A stretch of 64,000 nucleotides of DNA from Neoceratodus forsteri (lineage: Eukaryota > Chordata > Ceratodontiformes > Ceratodontidae): positions 367,185,501 to 367,249,500 of the forward strand of contig CM057451.1 of NCBI GenBank assembly GCA_016271365.2, written 5' to 3'. Positions 1 through 10,287 of this stretch are shown here, in pieces. Below the pieces are notes generated by a model that saw only the letters and a list, made by a program, of their open reading frames with translations, did not search any database and was not told where the DNA came from. Numbering within the stretch: position 1 is the stretch's first letter; each line of letters opens with the position of its first letter. The position numbers were made by a program, and so were the translations under genes.

Positions 1-270
1 GGAAAGCGGCTCAGAGGTAATTAAGAAGTATTTTTCACAGAGGGTTGTGGATGCTTGGAGCAGCCTTCTGGAGGAGGTTGTGGAGTCAAAAACAGTGGTG
101 GAATTCAAGCATGCATGGGACAGTCATAAAGGCAATTCTAGGGGGTGGGGTAGGAAGAAGTAGGCTGCTGGTTAACTAGGATCTACGGCTTATCCATTAG
201 GTAGGGAAATGGGCAGACTGGGTGGGCAAAGCGGTCCTTATCTCCGTCAAATTCTATGTTCTATGTCTAT
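1..270 (+). mobile_element. CR1-type LINE, 3' end fragment
   Basis: This is the last part of a CR1-clade non-LTR retrotransposon: the end of the reverse-transcriptase ORF (the region whose protein reads like 'VVDAWSSLLEEVVES') followed by the 3' tail. It ends in the imperfect short repeat ATTCTATGTTCTATG, typical of CR1 3' termini, which lack poly(A). The 5' part lies outside the window. A second CR1 fragment begins directly after it. No intact frame remains. Confidence 0.85.
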
Positions 271-271
271 G

Positions 272-743
272 TGGTAAACGGTATACAGTCGGAAGAGATG
301 CAAGTAACAAGTGGGGTACCTCAGGGAGCAGTCCTGGGGCCAGTCCTCTTCAATATCATCATCAGTGACATTACAGATGGACTGGAGGGTAAGGTTTGTC
401 TATTTGCAGATGACACCAAGATCTGCAACTGAGTAGATGATCCAGATGGGGTGGGCAGAATGAGAAGAAATCTGGATAAACTAGCAAAATGGTCGGAAGA
501 GTGGCAACTGGGGTTTAATGCAAAGAAGTGCAAAATCATGCACACAGGGAAAAGAAACCCTGAAGCCACTTATAGGCTGGGAGGGGAGTTACTGGCAGTC
601 ACAAGGGAAGAGAGAGACTTGAGCATCATCATCACTGATGACCTGAAATCATCCAAGTAGACCACTAAATTAGTAGGTAAGGCTAGGGGGATGTTAGGGT
701 GTATTAGTAGGGGTATCACAAGTCATAAGAGGGAGGTAATAGA
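272..743 (+). pseudogene. CR1 LINE reverse transcriptase fragment (5' half of split copy)
   Basis: Plus-strand translation shows the GVPQG-type motif followed by LGPVLF, and then the catalytic FADD box of a non-LTR reverse transcriptase (about 313-430). The downstream thumb region reads like other CR1 copies here ('LDKLAKWSEEWQLGFNAKKC' at about 475-535). A stop lies just after the FADD box. The copy stops at about 743 in the conserved 'REVI' region and resumes at 12777, because DIRS-A was inserted into it. The 5' part of the ORF, with the endonuclease, is absent. Confidence 0.85.
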
Positions 744-995
744 TACAGGTTACTCACCTGTAACAGGAGTTCTAGGAATGGTATATGTTGTTCATCAACA
801 CTTACTGGCAGAATCCTTGCCGCTTTAAATCTTGCCGGAAGGTCTTCAAGCTGGCTCCTCCCACCCACCCAGGTGGTAAAACTCTCAACTCCGCCCCATG
901 AGGCCAGATCTAGCCCACTGGAAGCCAGGTTGTGCGTCGAAGGCGGGGAGGTCGGGTGGGCTGTGTGGATGAACAATATATACCAGTCCTAGAAA
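744..995. repeat. DIRS-A left inverted terminal repeat, up to the DIRS-B insertion
   Basis: This stretch matches, as reverse complement, the right end at 12632-12776: both carry the 'CTTTAAATCTTGCCGGAAGG' block, the CTCCTCCCACCCACCC block and the CTCCGCC(C/T)CATGA block. Its last bases (about 960-995) are the start of the internal complementary region and mirror the first bases of the element. A TATA-like CTTTAAAT lies in the repeat and could be the element promoter (inference). Confidence 0.85.
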
Positions 996-1403
996 GTACA
1001 GTTACGTAAGAACTTCCCGTAACAGTAGATCTTGAGGAGGCTCTTGCAGTGATGATACATATAGGACTGGCCGGCCGGTGGCTGGACCCCAAGGAAAAAT
1101 TTCTAGCTAGCAGTCCTGGCGAGGACGCCCCACGATCAGGTGACCGGCGTCATCTGACGTCGGTATAAAGGGCGGTCCCGACACCCGCCTTCCAGTTCTT
1201 TCCGCCACAGGCCCGGACGAGAGAGAAGCAGATGTTTCCATTCCTGGAAAAGGAGCTGAAAAAGCCTAGGGGGATGGAGCGGGAAGGTATTACCTACTGC
1301 AAGAGCCTCTCTCGAAGATCTACTGTTACGGTAAGTTCTTACATAACTGTACTATCTTACTTCGAGGGGCTCTTGCAGTAGGTAATTACATATAGGACTG
1401 AAT
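996..1403. repeat. DIRS-B left terminus and internal complementary region
   Basis: Bases 996-1075 form the left end. Bases 1286-1352 are its imperfect reverse complement, sharing for example GTAACAGTAGATCTT/AAGATCTACTGTTAC. Bases 1353-1403 are the reverse complement of the right end (7101-7149), sharing the ACATATAGGACTG block. This head-to-tail complement of both ends is the hallmark internal complementary region of DIRS elements, thought to template closure of the circular DNA intermediate. The unique bases between the arms (about 1095-1285) include the left copy of the TATA-containing inverted repeat. Confidence 0.88.
1164..1170 (+). promoter_or_regulatory. TATA box in the left inverted repeat of DIRS-B
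   Basis: TATAAAG is followed about 28 bases later by CCAGTTCTTTCC, an initiator-like sequence. The same pair occurs in inverted orientation at the right end (6997-7003). On the plus strand here it points into the complementary region, antisense to the element genes. Confidence 0.55.
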
Positions 1404-1479
1404 CCCAAGCAGTCTGGAACAAATAAAAGGCACCGAGAGGAGGAAACTACTCCAGAAGATAGCAGTAGCCGTGCAAGCC

Positions 1480-2470
1480 TCAAGACAGGAGGCCTTGCAA
1501 GACAGCTAGCCCCAAGCCTGCTCTACGGTGAGAGGCAATGTCCAAACTGTAGTGTTTTGCAAAGGTATGGACAGAAGTCCAGGTGGCGGCAGCACAGATG
1601 TCTGCCGCAGACACATTCTTGAAACAAGCAGCAGAGGCCGCTACTCCTCGGATGGAGTGACCTTTGACTTGACCCAGAAGGGTCTTGTTGTACTTGTCAT
1701 AACAGAAAGTGATGCAATGAGCCAACCACTTTGACAGGCATTGCTTGGAAACAGCATTGCCTTCCCTCTTCTGAGCAAAAGAGACGAACAACTGATCAGT
1801 CTTTCTGAGATCCTTCGTCCTGTTGGTGTAGTATCTCAGAATCCGGTGAACATCCATAGTATGGAGTAAATATTCCCCTTGGTTGGAGTACTGCGTGAAA
1901 AAGGCAGGTAACTCTATGGACTGATTTAAAGTAGACTCTGCTACTACTTTAGGTAGAAACTTAGGATTCGTGCAAAGAGCCACTCATTCTTTGTGAAAAA
2001 TCAAATAGGGGAATTTACACATAAGGGCCTGGAGCTCAGAAATTCTTCAAGCCGAAGTGATGGCCACCAAGAAAAGCGTCTTCCACGAAAGAAACTTCAG
2101 ATCTGCAGAAGCTGCAGGTTCGAAGGGAAGAAGAGTAAGTTTCTCGAGAACAAAGTTCAAGTCCCAAGGGGGAGCAGGAGTTGGATGGGGGCCTCAGATG
2201 AAGGACCCCTCTGAGAAGGTCTTAGAGACCTCCAGTTGAGCAAAGCTTGTCTGCGAAAGGAACATGGTAGGCTGAGATAGCAGCCATGTGCACCTTCAGG
2301 AGAATGGCTGAGACCCAGGTCGAAGAGATGATGTAAGTATTCCAGCAGAACAGCCACTGAACAGGAGAATGGCTCCCGTTCCTAGAGGTGGCCCAAATAG
2401 AGAATCTCTTCCACTTCATGGCATAAGTGGACCTAGTGGAGGGTTTCTAGCCTCCACCAAAATCTCTGCC
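1480..2470 (-). pseudogene. DIRS-B tyrosine recombinase (integrase)
   Basis: The enzyme joins the circular element DNA to the genome by tyrosine-recombinase chemistry, as is known for DIRS. The C-terminal 167 codons (1480-1983) are open. They hold the HxxR box as HSIR, the AATWTSVHTF helix and the terminal KHYSLD with the catalytic tyrosine. Upstream, around 2222-2419, the N-terminal SAM-like region reads KWKRFSIW but is frameshifted against the catalytic part. Related to the recombinases at 59927, 60860 and 52069. The recombinase lies after RT/RNase H and just before the complementary region, as in other DIRS. Non-functional as it stands. Confidence 0.85.
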
Positions 2471-2599
2471 ACTTTTGGGGAGACGCCAAAACGGGATTGG
2501 GCTAGGTCTGCAGGAGCCATGCATGAAGTTGAAGGGACTTGAGACCCGGATGGACCAGGGTCCCCTGATCCTGGGTCAGCAAACCTCGAGATAAAGGAA

Positions 2600-4310
2600 G
2601 AGGTAGAGGAGGAACCTCTGAGTATTGCTGTAGAAGAGAGAGAACCAGATTTGCCTGGGCCAGAAAGGAGCGATCAGAATCATTCTCGCTCCTTCCTTGG
2701 ATAATTTTGCAAAACTCTTGGGATCAGAGGAATTGGAAAAGCATGAGCGAATCTGTCCTTCTGGTCACTAGAGACAGGCGTCACTCCAGAAGCGCTACGC
2801 TTGGAGCAGCGAGCAAGCTGGGAAGTTTTGCGTTTGGGAGGAGGCGAGGTCTACCTGCGGAGTCCCCAAAGCTGAAAGATATCGTCGAGCACCCTTTGAT
2901 CCAATTCCCACTGATGTGCCCGGGCAGAGGGCGGCTTAGCTTGTCTGCCAGTATGATTGTCAAACTCCTGGAACATGAATCGCGTGAGGGAGCGCAGTTT
3001 GTGCTAGTTGCCCAATCCCAAACCCTCATAGCTTCCCTGCATAGAGGTAGGAGCAAGTTCCTCCCTGCTTGTTGATGTACCACTGCGCACATGTTGTCCG
3101 TCTGGACGGCCTAGGTGGCGGGAAGAATGTATTGGTGAAGGGCTTGAGGCGTATAGCACAGCAGGCTCGAAACACGTTGATGTGGAGAGCTAGTTCAGTC
3201 TGGACCATGAGCCCTGGGTCTGATGAGGGCCCAGGTGGGTTCTAACCTTCGCCTGATCGTCCGTGGTCAGAGTCTGGGAGGGAGGATGAAGAGGGGACCC
3301 CCGAAATAGGTTCTCTCTAACCATCCACCATTGCAAGTCCCGTGCCATCGGGGCGATCAGAACTAGTTGATCTAGGTCGTCTACAAGTTGATCCCACTGG
3401 AGCAGAGGGTCCACTGAGATCCTCTGTGGAGTCGGGAGCTCAGGGGACAGGTCTGAATAGCAGCCGCCATGGGCATTTGAAAGCGGAGGACCCAGGCTGC
3501 GGAACCCTCCTGCTTTCTGATGGAGAAATCTGGGATTGAGGCTGCCTGTCTGGAGGCAGGAAGGCTTTTCTCACCGTCTACGTGTCGAGATAGCTCCGAT
3601 GAACTGTAGCCTCTGGGAGGGTCAGATGGGACTTGGAATGGTTGATGGTAATACCCATGCCAGTAAAAACTTGCTGGGTGAGGGAGAGAAAATGCAGGAG
3701 TTCCTCCCTGGACAAGGCCGCCAGGACCCAGTTGTCCAGGTAAGGGAACACCTGTACTCCCATCGTCTGCATGGGTGGGCCGCTACCACAGCCAGGCATT
3801 TGAGGTAAATACTCGGGCGAGAAGACCAAATGGGAGCACCCTAGATTGGTAGTGGTCCCCTGGAACTAAAACGAAGATACTTTCGGTGAGAAGGCGAATG
3901 GGAATGTGGCAGATGGGCATCCTGCATATCCAGCACAAAGCCATTGACCCGACCCGAAGAAAGGGCAGAAGGCTCTGCAGAGAGAGCATCCTGAACCTTT
4001 TGTATTCCACATGAAGGTTCAAGGAGCTGAGATCTAGAATGGGTCTGAGATCTCCCATCTTCTTTGGGACCAGGAAGAAATGAGAATAGTAACCCGTCCC
4101 TCGAAGATAAAGGGGGACGGGTTCTATTGCCTGCTTCGCGAGAAGGGCAGAGATTTCTTCCTGGACCAAGGGAAGATGGTCTCTGGAGTATGACACCTTC
4201 AGAGGAGGGTGGCGGGGTGGTTTCTGAAGAAACTCTACGGAGTGCCCTTCTGCTATAAGCTGGAGCACCCAAGAATCCGTGGTTATCCTCTCCCATCCCG
4301 GAAGGTGGTG
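2600..4310 (-). pseudogene. DIRS-B reverse transcriptase and RNase H
   Basis: RT pieces are spread over three frames. The N-terminal palm at about 3783-4268 shows FFLVPKKMGDLRPILDLSSLN. The catalytic loop at about 3720-3770 reads YLDN instead of the usual YLDD, so one metal-binding aspartate has become asparagine. The RNase H region (about 2781-3414) keeps the LQWWM block, VHQQAG and a degenerate LADKLSR ending. The frames are broken by several indels. In related copies these domains are one polypeptide that copies the element RNA and removes the template. Confidence 0.85.
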
Positions 4311-4370
4311 GGAAAATCTCCCTCCTACCGGTTCCTCCGGTGGATCCGAGGCGGTGGGAGAGGGAAGGAG

Positions 4371-6503
4371 TCAGGTAGTGTGGAGCAGCCCGCAGCTGAG
4401 GCACCCTCCACTTTTTAGTAGGAGGGGCTCTAGCGCACCGGGGCTAATGTTTGAATGGCCTTCCTTCCATGGGGTTTCGCTTGTGGCAGAGTCCATCTCG
4501 AAGGATGGCGCTGCTGGGGATGGGGATGGTACATGGAATCCAGGTTCAGGGCCGTCCTCCTCTTCTAAGTCAGTGATGAGTCTTGACATCACCCCAAAAA
4601 CACGACCCCTGAAAGGTGCCTCTTGAATGGCGGATTGCACCTCGGACCAAACCTGACACAGCGGAGCCAGGCATGGCGTCGTGGATTTACGCCAAGGCGG
4701 AGCTCAGCCCGGCAGTGTCCACTGCATCATATGTCGCCCGTAAAATGTGGCGACTGGCGAGCATGAACAGAGCGGACAGGTCTGCTGACTACTGTTTGAC
4801 TGAGAGTCAGGTGAGGAGTCGGAGTTTAGATTCCGCCTGGGTAAGGATGGCCTTCTGGTAATCCCCCATGTGGGCGACGTAATTCAGGGCCCGTATTCCC
4901 AGTGTGGAAGAGGCGTAAATCTTTCTTCCATACTGGTCCAGGAGGTGAGATTCCTTATCCGGAGAAGACGAGCTCAGATGTTTTGGATGTGCTGACCGGC
5001 CGTGAGCGGCGCTAATCACAACAGAATCGGCACGAGGGTGAGAGTCAAGATAGTCTACACCCTCAGGGGCCTGGAATAGCCTGTTGGACTTCCTGGAAAG
5101 TGGGGCTAATGCTGACGGTTGTTTCCAAATCGTGGTAACAAGGTGGGCATGAGGCTCAATCCAGGGTGGCACTAAAGTTGGAGCTGTCACGGGCAGGTCC
5201 AGATGCTCGGTGAGTTTTAGACGCTGGGGATCTGGTTCCAAAGAACGCCACTGGTGAATTTCCTGGATTTTTCTAAGCAACTCCGTGAAGGATAGATCCT
5301 CTGGAGGAGACTTCGGAGGGGTCCTCGGCCGGGGCTTAGACGGAGAGCGGGGGCTCATCGTCTCTCTCGGATCCTTTGGAGGAAACCGAGGAATCCGAGA
5401 GGGAAGAAGAAGTAGAAGAAGAACAAGACTCCCTCAAACGACTAGGGGGAGGAACGGGTTCCTTGGGTGGTACCTGTGAACGCGTACCCTGCCTCTCTGG
5501 CTCAGAGGAAGAGCCCGGAGTCTGGAGGTGGTGAGGGTGTTCCGCCTCGGACGTGCACGGGGCAGGGGCACCATCGTCGTCAAGGCAGCTCTCCACCTCC
5601 TTGGTGAGCTGAGCCTTGGCCTCCAGCCACCAGAGGCTAAGTCTCCTGCAGATCCACGGCGGCGGGGGTGGTGGAGTGGAGGAGGAGGGAGGAGAAATTA
5701 TGCAGGTTGTACCGTGAGGTGAATATCCGTAACCGGCTGCGGAACGGCGTCGGGTAATGGCACGTCGGGTACTGCGGCGTCGGACGGACCAGCGTCGGGT
5801 ACTGCGGGCTGGATACTGCGGTCCCAGGTACGATGGCGTCGGATAAGGCAGTGAGACCCAGGAGCCGGGAGCTGCGGAGCAGGCAGCCGGTCAGCGGCCC
5901 CATGGGTCGGATCCATGTTAAGGGCACAGGCGGAGGGCCCAACAGAAGGAACATCCGCAGCCGGTACCGGCGTCTGAGGAACTGGCGTGACGTCGAGGGA
6001 CCGCTCAGATCCGGTTCCATCAGAAGGAGGTCAGCGGAGGTGGAAGATCCCCGCTGCGTCAAGGAGGAAGGAGAAATCCCGGGGTCAGGCTGGGGTGACT
6101 CGGGCTCCCCAGACGGCAGCGAAGGCTGCGGGGCACCGCCGCAATGGACTTGGGGGTCCGTGAGTCGGTTCCGTCGCCCGAGCGCCGTTGGAGGAGTGCG
6201 GCGTGCGGCTTTAGGCGAGATCGTGAGCGCGAAGGAGCCAGCGTCCGGCTTACAGGAGCCCTCACGAGGCAGGCGCGAGGGAGGGGCAGCCCGGTCCGAT
6301 GGGGAAGTGGTCGTGCGCCGCGAGGTGAGCGTCTTATCGACCACTCTCCATGTGGGCGTCAGAGGAGCTGACGTCAGACTTAGAAAAAAGTCGCCCATGC
6401 CAGTAGGCCGCCAGACCTGGGCTGAACCGAAATTAGAGCCTCCATTAAGCGGAGGTGCCGCAAGGCCCAGCGAGCCGAGCTGAGCGGGCGATGCCTCTCT
6501 CAA
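4371..6503 (-). pseudogene. DIRS-B gag-like ORF, GC-rich and frameshifted
   Basis: Four overlapping minus-strand frames (4371-4640, 4807-5358, 5336-5596, 5637-6503) cover the position where DIRS elements carry gag. The protein pieces are rich in Pro, Ser and Arg, with an acidic/serine stretch near 5400. The piece at 4807-5358 contains a block typical of DIRS gag middle regions ('YGRKIYASSTLGIRALNYVA'). The region is much more GC-rich and CpG-rich than its surroundings. I cannot identify the start codon. Role inferred from position and from resemblance to DIRS-C gag at 55064. Confidence 0.65.
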
Positions 6504-6959
6504 ACTCTTGGAGGCTACCGTCGAAACGGTCCCCAGAGGATGTTACCTGGGCATGACTCCAGCGGGAGGCAGCAGTAGAAGAGACTACTCCCAGTGCCTC
6601 TCCTTGTCCTTCTTTTTGATGTCCTTCCCGAAGTGGGCGCCTGCCTCAACTTTTCAACTCTTTTCCATAGAAGACATCTCTTTCTTGAGATGGGCTTCAG
6701 GGACTGTTAGTAGCAGTTCACGTTGAGATTGAGCAATGCTGTACCTTATCGACCAGGTGATCGGGGCCCTGACAGAAAGGCACAGGGAATGGCCGTCCTT
6801 GTGTAGCAGTTGGGCGCCGCCGCAGTCGCACTTGTTTTGTGCTCGGAGGGTGTGGGGACATACACCCGGCGGTGTACCCTGGCGATTGAAGATAGCTGAT
6901 TTTGGGGTAAGCGGCGAAGACAGGGCGTCGAAGCATGAACTTTACATAGGCGCTGCAGG

Positions 6960-7149
6960 CTAGCAGGAAAGAACTGGGAGGGGTGTCAGGACCGCCCTTT
7001 TATGCCCGGCGATGCGTATGCAGCAGTCACCTGACATGGAGGCGGTCCCTGCGCCAGGGACTGCTAGCTAGAGTGTTCGTGGGGTCCTGCCACGGCGGGC
7101 GTCAGTCCTATATGTAATTACACCTGCAAGAGCCCTCTCGAGTAAGATA
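6960..7149. repeat. DIRS-B right inverted terminal repeat
   Basis: Reverse complement of the left repeat: shared blocks are the GCAGTCC(C/T)GGCG segment preceded by CTAGCTAG, CAGGTGAC, the TATA box, the GGGCGGTCC block and CAGTTCTTTCC. The outer 49 bases are the mirror of 1353-1403. Confidence 0.85.
6997..7003 (-). promoter_or_regulatory. TATA box likely driving DIRS-B genes
   Basis: On the minus strand ATAAAAG is followed by GGGCGGTCCTGACACCCC and then CCCAGTTCTTTCC, about 28 bases on. It sits in the right terminal repeat, upstream of gag and in the coding orientation, so it is the expected genomic promoter of the element (inference). Confidence 0.6.
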
Positions 7150-7240
7150 CTCACCTGTTACAGGTGGGTAACCTGTGTTCAAGGGACATGGATATGTTGT
7201 CCTATCCACACTTACTGGCAGACTCTAGCAGTCCTCCGGG
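7150..7240. repeat. DIRS-A internal complementary region (remainder)
   Basis: The sequence resumes with CTCACCTGTTACAGGTGGG, the mirror of the element's first bases at 744. It then reads into the mirror of the right end (AAGGGACATGGATATGTTGT), matching 12740-12776 as reverse complement. In the second copy (60694-60800) the two halves are contiguous. Confidence 0.82.
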
Positions 7241-7365
7241 AGGGAGGGAGGCAAAACACACACCCCCTTAGCAAATAAGGACTGGAGAACCCGAGGTCCC
7301 AAAACCCAGCATCCCAGCATGACTCAGGTCACGATGTGGTGGAGTGGCCAGAGGTGTGCGTGACT

Positions 7366-8340
7366 TCAGGTAGCAGCCCTGCAGATCTCCTGGATAGGGA
7401 CGTCCCTAGAAGCAGCCACCGAAGCAGCGGTATGGCAGGTAGAATGAGCTCTTATCCCTTTGGGAGGCTCCATGCCCGCCAACCTATAGCAGAGATCTAT
7501 GCAGGAGGTGACCCACCTGCCTATCGTCTGCTTGGCTGCAGGTCTGCAAGGTGCAGCTTCAGCATAGGTGACCAACAGCTGGCGAACCTCTCCCCGAACT
7601 TCAGCCATCTGCTCCTTTTAATAAGAGAGCACTCTTCTAGGGTCCAAAGTATGGAGCCTATATTCAGCCTCTGAGGTGTGACTGGGGTAGAACACACGGC
7701 AGAGGCAACACCTAGTTAAGGTGAAACTCCGACACCACCTTCAGAAGGAATTTTTTGGGTGGGGCAGGACATGCTGTCCCTGTGGAGAGACCAGATAAGG
7801 AGACTCAATGAAAAGCGCCTGGAACTATCCCATCCCTTCTGGCTGGCGTGACAGCCACCAAGAAGGCAGTCTTCCACGACAGGTGAGAGACCTCACACTG
7901 TGCATCAGTTCGATGGCTTGCCCGCAGGCTTAGCCAATACCAGCAGTAGATCACGGAGGTGGGAATTTCTACTTGCGGAGGATATATCTGAACAAGGCCT
8001 TTGAAGAGTGCCCGACCACCTTCTCCTCTTACCGACTGCTTTCCGGCGCCGCCCGGTAAGCAAAGATAGCTACCAGAGTGCTATACTGGGTCGTCAATCA
8101 AGCCCTTGCTGAGAAGGGACCATAGGTAGTCTAGAATCGCCCAGGGAGCAGAAGGAAGGGTCCAGCCCCTTATCCTGACAACTTGGATGGAGAATCTCTT
8201 CCATTTGAAGGCATAGCATTTTCTGGTCGACTCCTTACGGGATGCCTCAACGATGTTGAATACCTCGTCGGAAAGACCCAAGGCCTGGAATTCTAGCTGC
8301 TCAGGAACCAGGCCGTCAGGTGCAGGGATTGAAGGTCCGG
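7366..8340 (-). pseudogene. DIRS-A tyrosine recombinase
   Basis: The N-terminal region at 8081-8340 includes ESTRKCYAFKWKRFSIQVV. The catalytic end lies at 7366-7608 and includes the segment RAHSTCHTAASVAASR. The HxxR arginine is replaced by cysteine (TGC), which a CpG transition of CGC would give. The intervening frame is broken. The final tyrosine helix is not readable in one frame. Position and similarity to the recombinases of DIRS-B and DIRS-C support the call. Confidence 0.82.
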
Positions 8341-8355
8341 GTGGAGTACTTTCCC

Positions 8356-10200
8356 CTAATTGACTGAGATTAGGTCCGGGTGGACTGGAAGCCACCTCGG
8401 GAGCCTGGAGCCGAGGCCGAGGAGATCTGGATACCAGAACTGGCGGGGCCAGCCTGGGGCTACCAGAATCACCTGCACCTTGTCCCTCCTTGCCTTGAGA
8501 AGCACCTTGTGGATCAAGGGAAATGGGGGGAAGGCGTAGAAGAGGCCCAGGGTCCATGGCCTCGATAAGGCATCCCCCTGCAGCAAACCCTGCTGAGGGG
8601 GGCGGGCATGAAACAGCCTCAGCTTCGCATTCTCCCTTGAGGCAAACAGGTCCACCTGAGGTGTGCCCCAGTGGGAGAACAGATCGTATACTACCTCCGG
8701 CAGGAGAGACCACTCGTGAGACACAGCACCTATCCGGCTTAGGGCATCGGCCAGATTGTTGGAGGATCCCTCCACATGGATGGCTAGGAGATCCTCCTCC
8801 AGTCTGCTCATGAGGGACCAAGTGCGGAGAGCTTCCTTGCATAGAAGCAAGGAGTACATCCCGCCCTGGCAGTTTAGGTAGTACATGGTCATGGTACTGT
8901 CCGTCTGGACCTGGACCACTTGACCCCGTACAGATGGAGCGAAGGCAGTGAGGGCTAGTCGGACCGCTCGAAGCTCCAGCAGGTTGATGTGGCATCGAGA
9001 CTCCTGAGGGGACCAGAGGCCATGTGTTCTGTGCTCCCCCAGATGGGCACCCCAACCCATCAGAGAGGCATCAGTCGTTAGAATGACTGTCGGCTCAGAG
9101 CGGACAAACGGGATGCCCTCCTGCAGATAAGCTGGAACGATCCACCACTGGAGAGCGTTCCACATCTCCTGGGTCACTGCCACTGGCTGGCCCAGAGGAC
9201 TGGAGCGTTGTGACCACTGGTGGGCCAGCCCCCATTGAAGGGGACACATGTGCCAGCAGGCCCACTGGACCACACTGGTGCAGGCTGCTATGAGGCCAGG
9301 AGGTGCAGGAAGTCCCAGGCAGGGCGCAATTGCCCAACCAGAAATGATTGGGCAAAGGAGGAAAGAACCTCAGCCCTGTCTTCCGGGAGCCGTGCTCTGG
9401 CTCGAAGAGAGTCGAGCTCTGCCCCGATGAATTGAATCACCTGCGTTGGCACGAGATCTGAGTTGGCCTCGTTGATGGGGAGGCCAATCTGAGAGCAGAC
9501 CTGCAGGGCCAGATCCCTGGACGCTCCACCTCCGGTCTGGAGGGCTGCAATCAACCAGTCATCCAGGTAAGGTACACAGGCCCTTCAGTGCCACAGGAAT
9601 GCTGTCACCACTGCCATGCATTTGGTGAAGACCCTGGGAGCTGGAGAAAGGCCGAAGGGCATGGCCCGGAACTCATAAAGGGACCCCTCCGCTCTGAAGC
9701 GAAGGAATCGCTGGTGGGACGGACGGATTTGGACATGAAAGAATGCGTCCTGGAGGTCCAGAGAACAGAACCACATGCCTCGTTCCATGGATGGAATGAT
9801 CTGTGCCAGACTGACCATCCTGAAGGTTCGGGACCTTAGGAACTTGTTCAGGTCATGTAGGTCTAGAATGGGGTGCCAGCCCCTCATCCGTTTTGGGACC
9901 AAGAAATACCTGGACACAAACCCTGGGTCTGGAGGAGGATCCGCTACCTTCCTGATCACCTCCTTTTGGAGGAGCAGAGCAATGTTGGCTCGATGAGCCG
10001 ACAGAGAGGCTGCGGACCCACAGCCCCCCTCCCCGTGGGGCGACGAACCAATAGGGTGGGGCCTGCTCGAATTCCAGAGGCAGACCTTTCCCTAACACTT
10101 CCAACACCCAGCAGTCCGCGGTGATAGTGGACCAGGCGGAAAAGAAGTGGCGGAGCCTTCCCCCCACGGGGGGGGGGGCCAACCCAGGGGGGAGTGACAC
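8356..10200 (-). pseudogene. DIRS-A reverse transcriptase and RNase H
   Basis: The palm region at 9585-9959 reads SRYFLVPKRMRG through FCSLDLQDAFFHVQIRPSHQ to FRAMPFGLSPAPRVFTK. The YLDDW catalytic loop follows near 9560 after a frameshift. The RNase H domain is well kept in a 305-codon frame (8356-9273): TTDASLMGWGAH, LLELRAV, QTDSTMTMYYL and LADALSR give the acidic residues. The C-terminal stretch with WGTPQVDLFASR and YAFPPFPLI is the segment found after RNase H in DIRS, before the recombinase. At least two frameshifts separate the parts. Confidence 0.9.
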
Positions 10201-10287
10201 CCCTCAAACCATCACTGGGCAGGCTTGGAGGAAGGACCAGCCAAGGGACCTCCTGGGCCTTTTCCTCCCAGCTTCCTGCTGGAGGAG

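Larger units (their letters stand above)
996..7149 (-). mobile_element. DIRS-type retrotransposon DIRS-B, nested in DIRS-A
   Basis: A complete but degenerate DIRS element of about 6.15 kb, coding on the minus strand in the order gag, RT/RNase H, tyrosine recombinase. The left end starts GTACAGTTACG and the right end finishes CGAGTAAGATA. Both are confirmed by the internal complementary region at 1286-1403, where the complements of the two ends are joined. It interrupts DIRS-A between 995 and 7150; the intact order is visible in the second DIRS-A copy at 60694-60800. No target duplication is seen. Confidence 0.9.

Noticed and set aside
5833..6483. 216-codon plus-strand frame, Arg/Gly-rich
   Set aside because: It is antisense to the DIRS-B gag region and arises from high GC content; no domain or start context.
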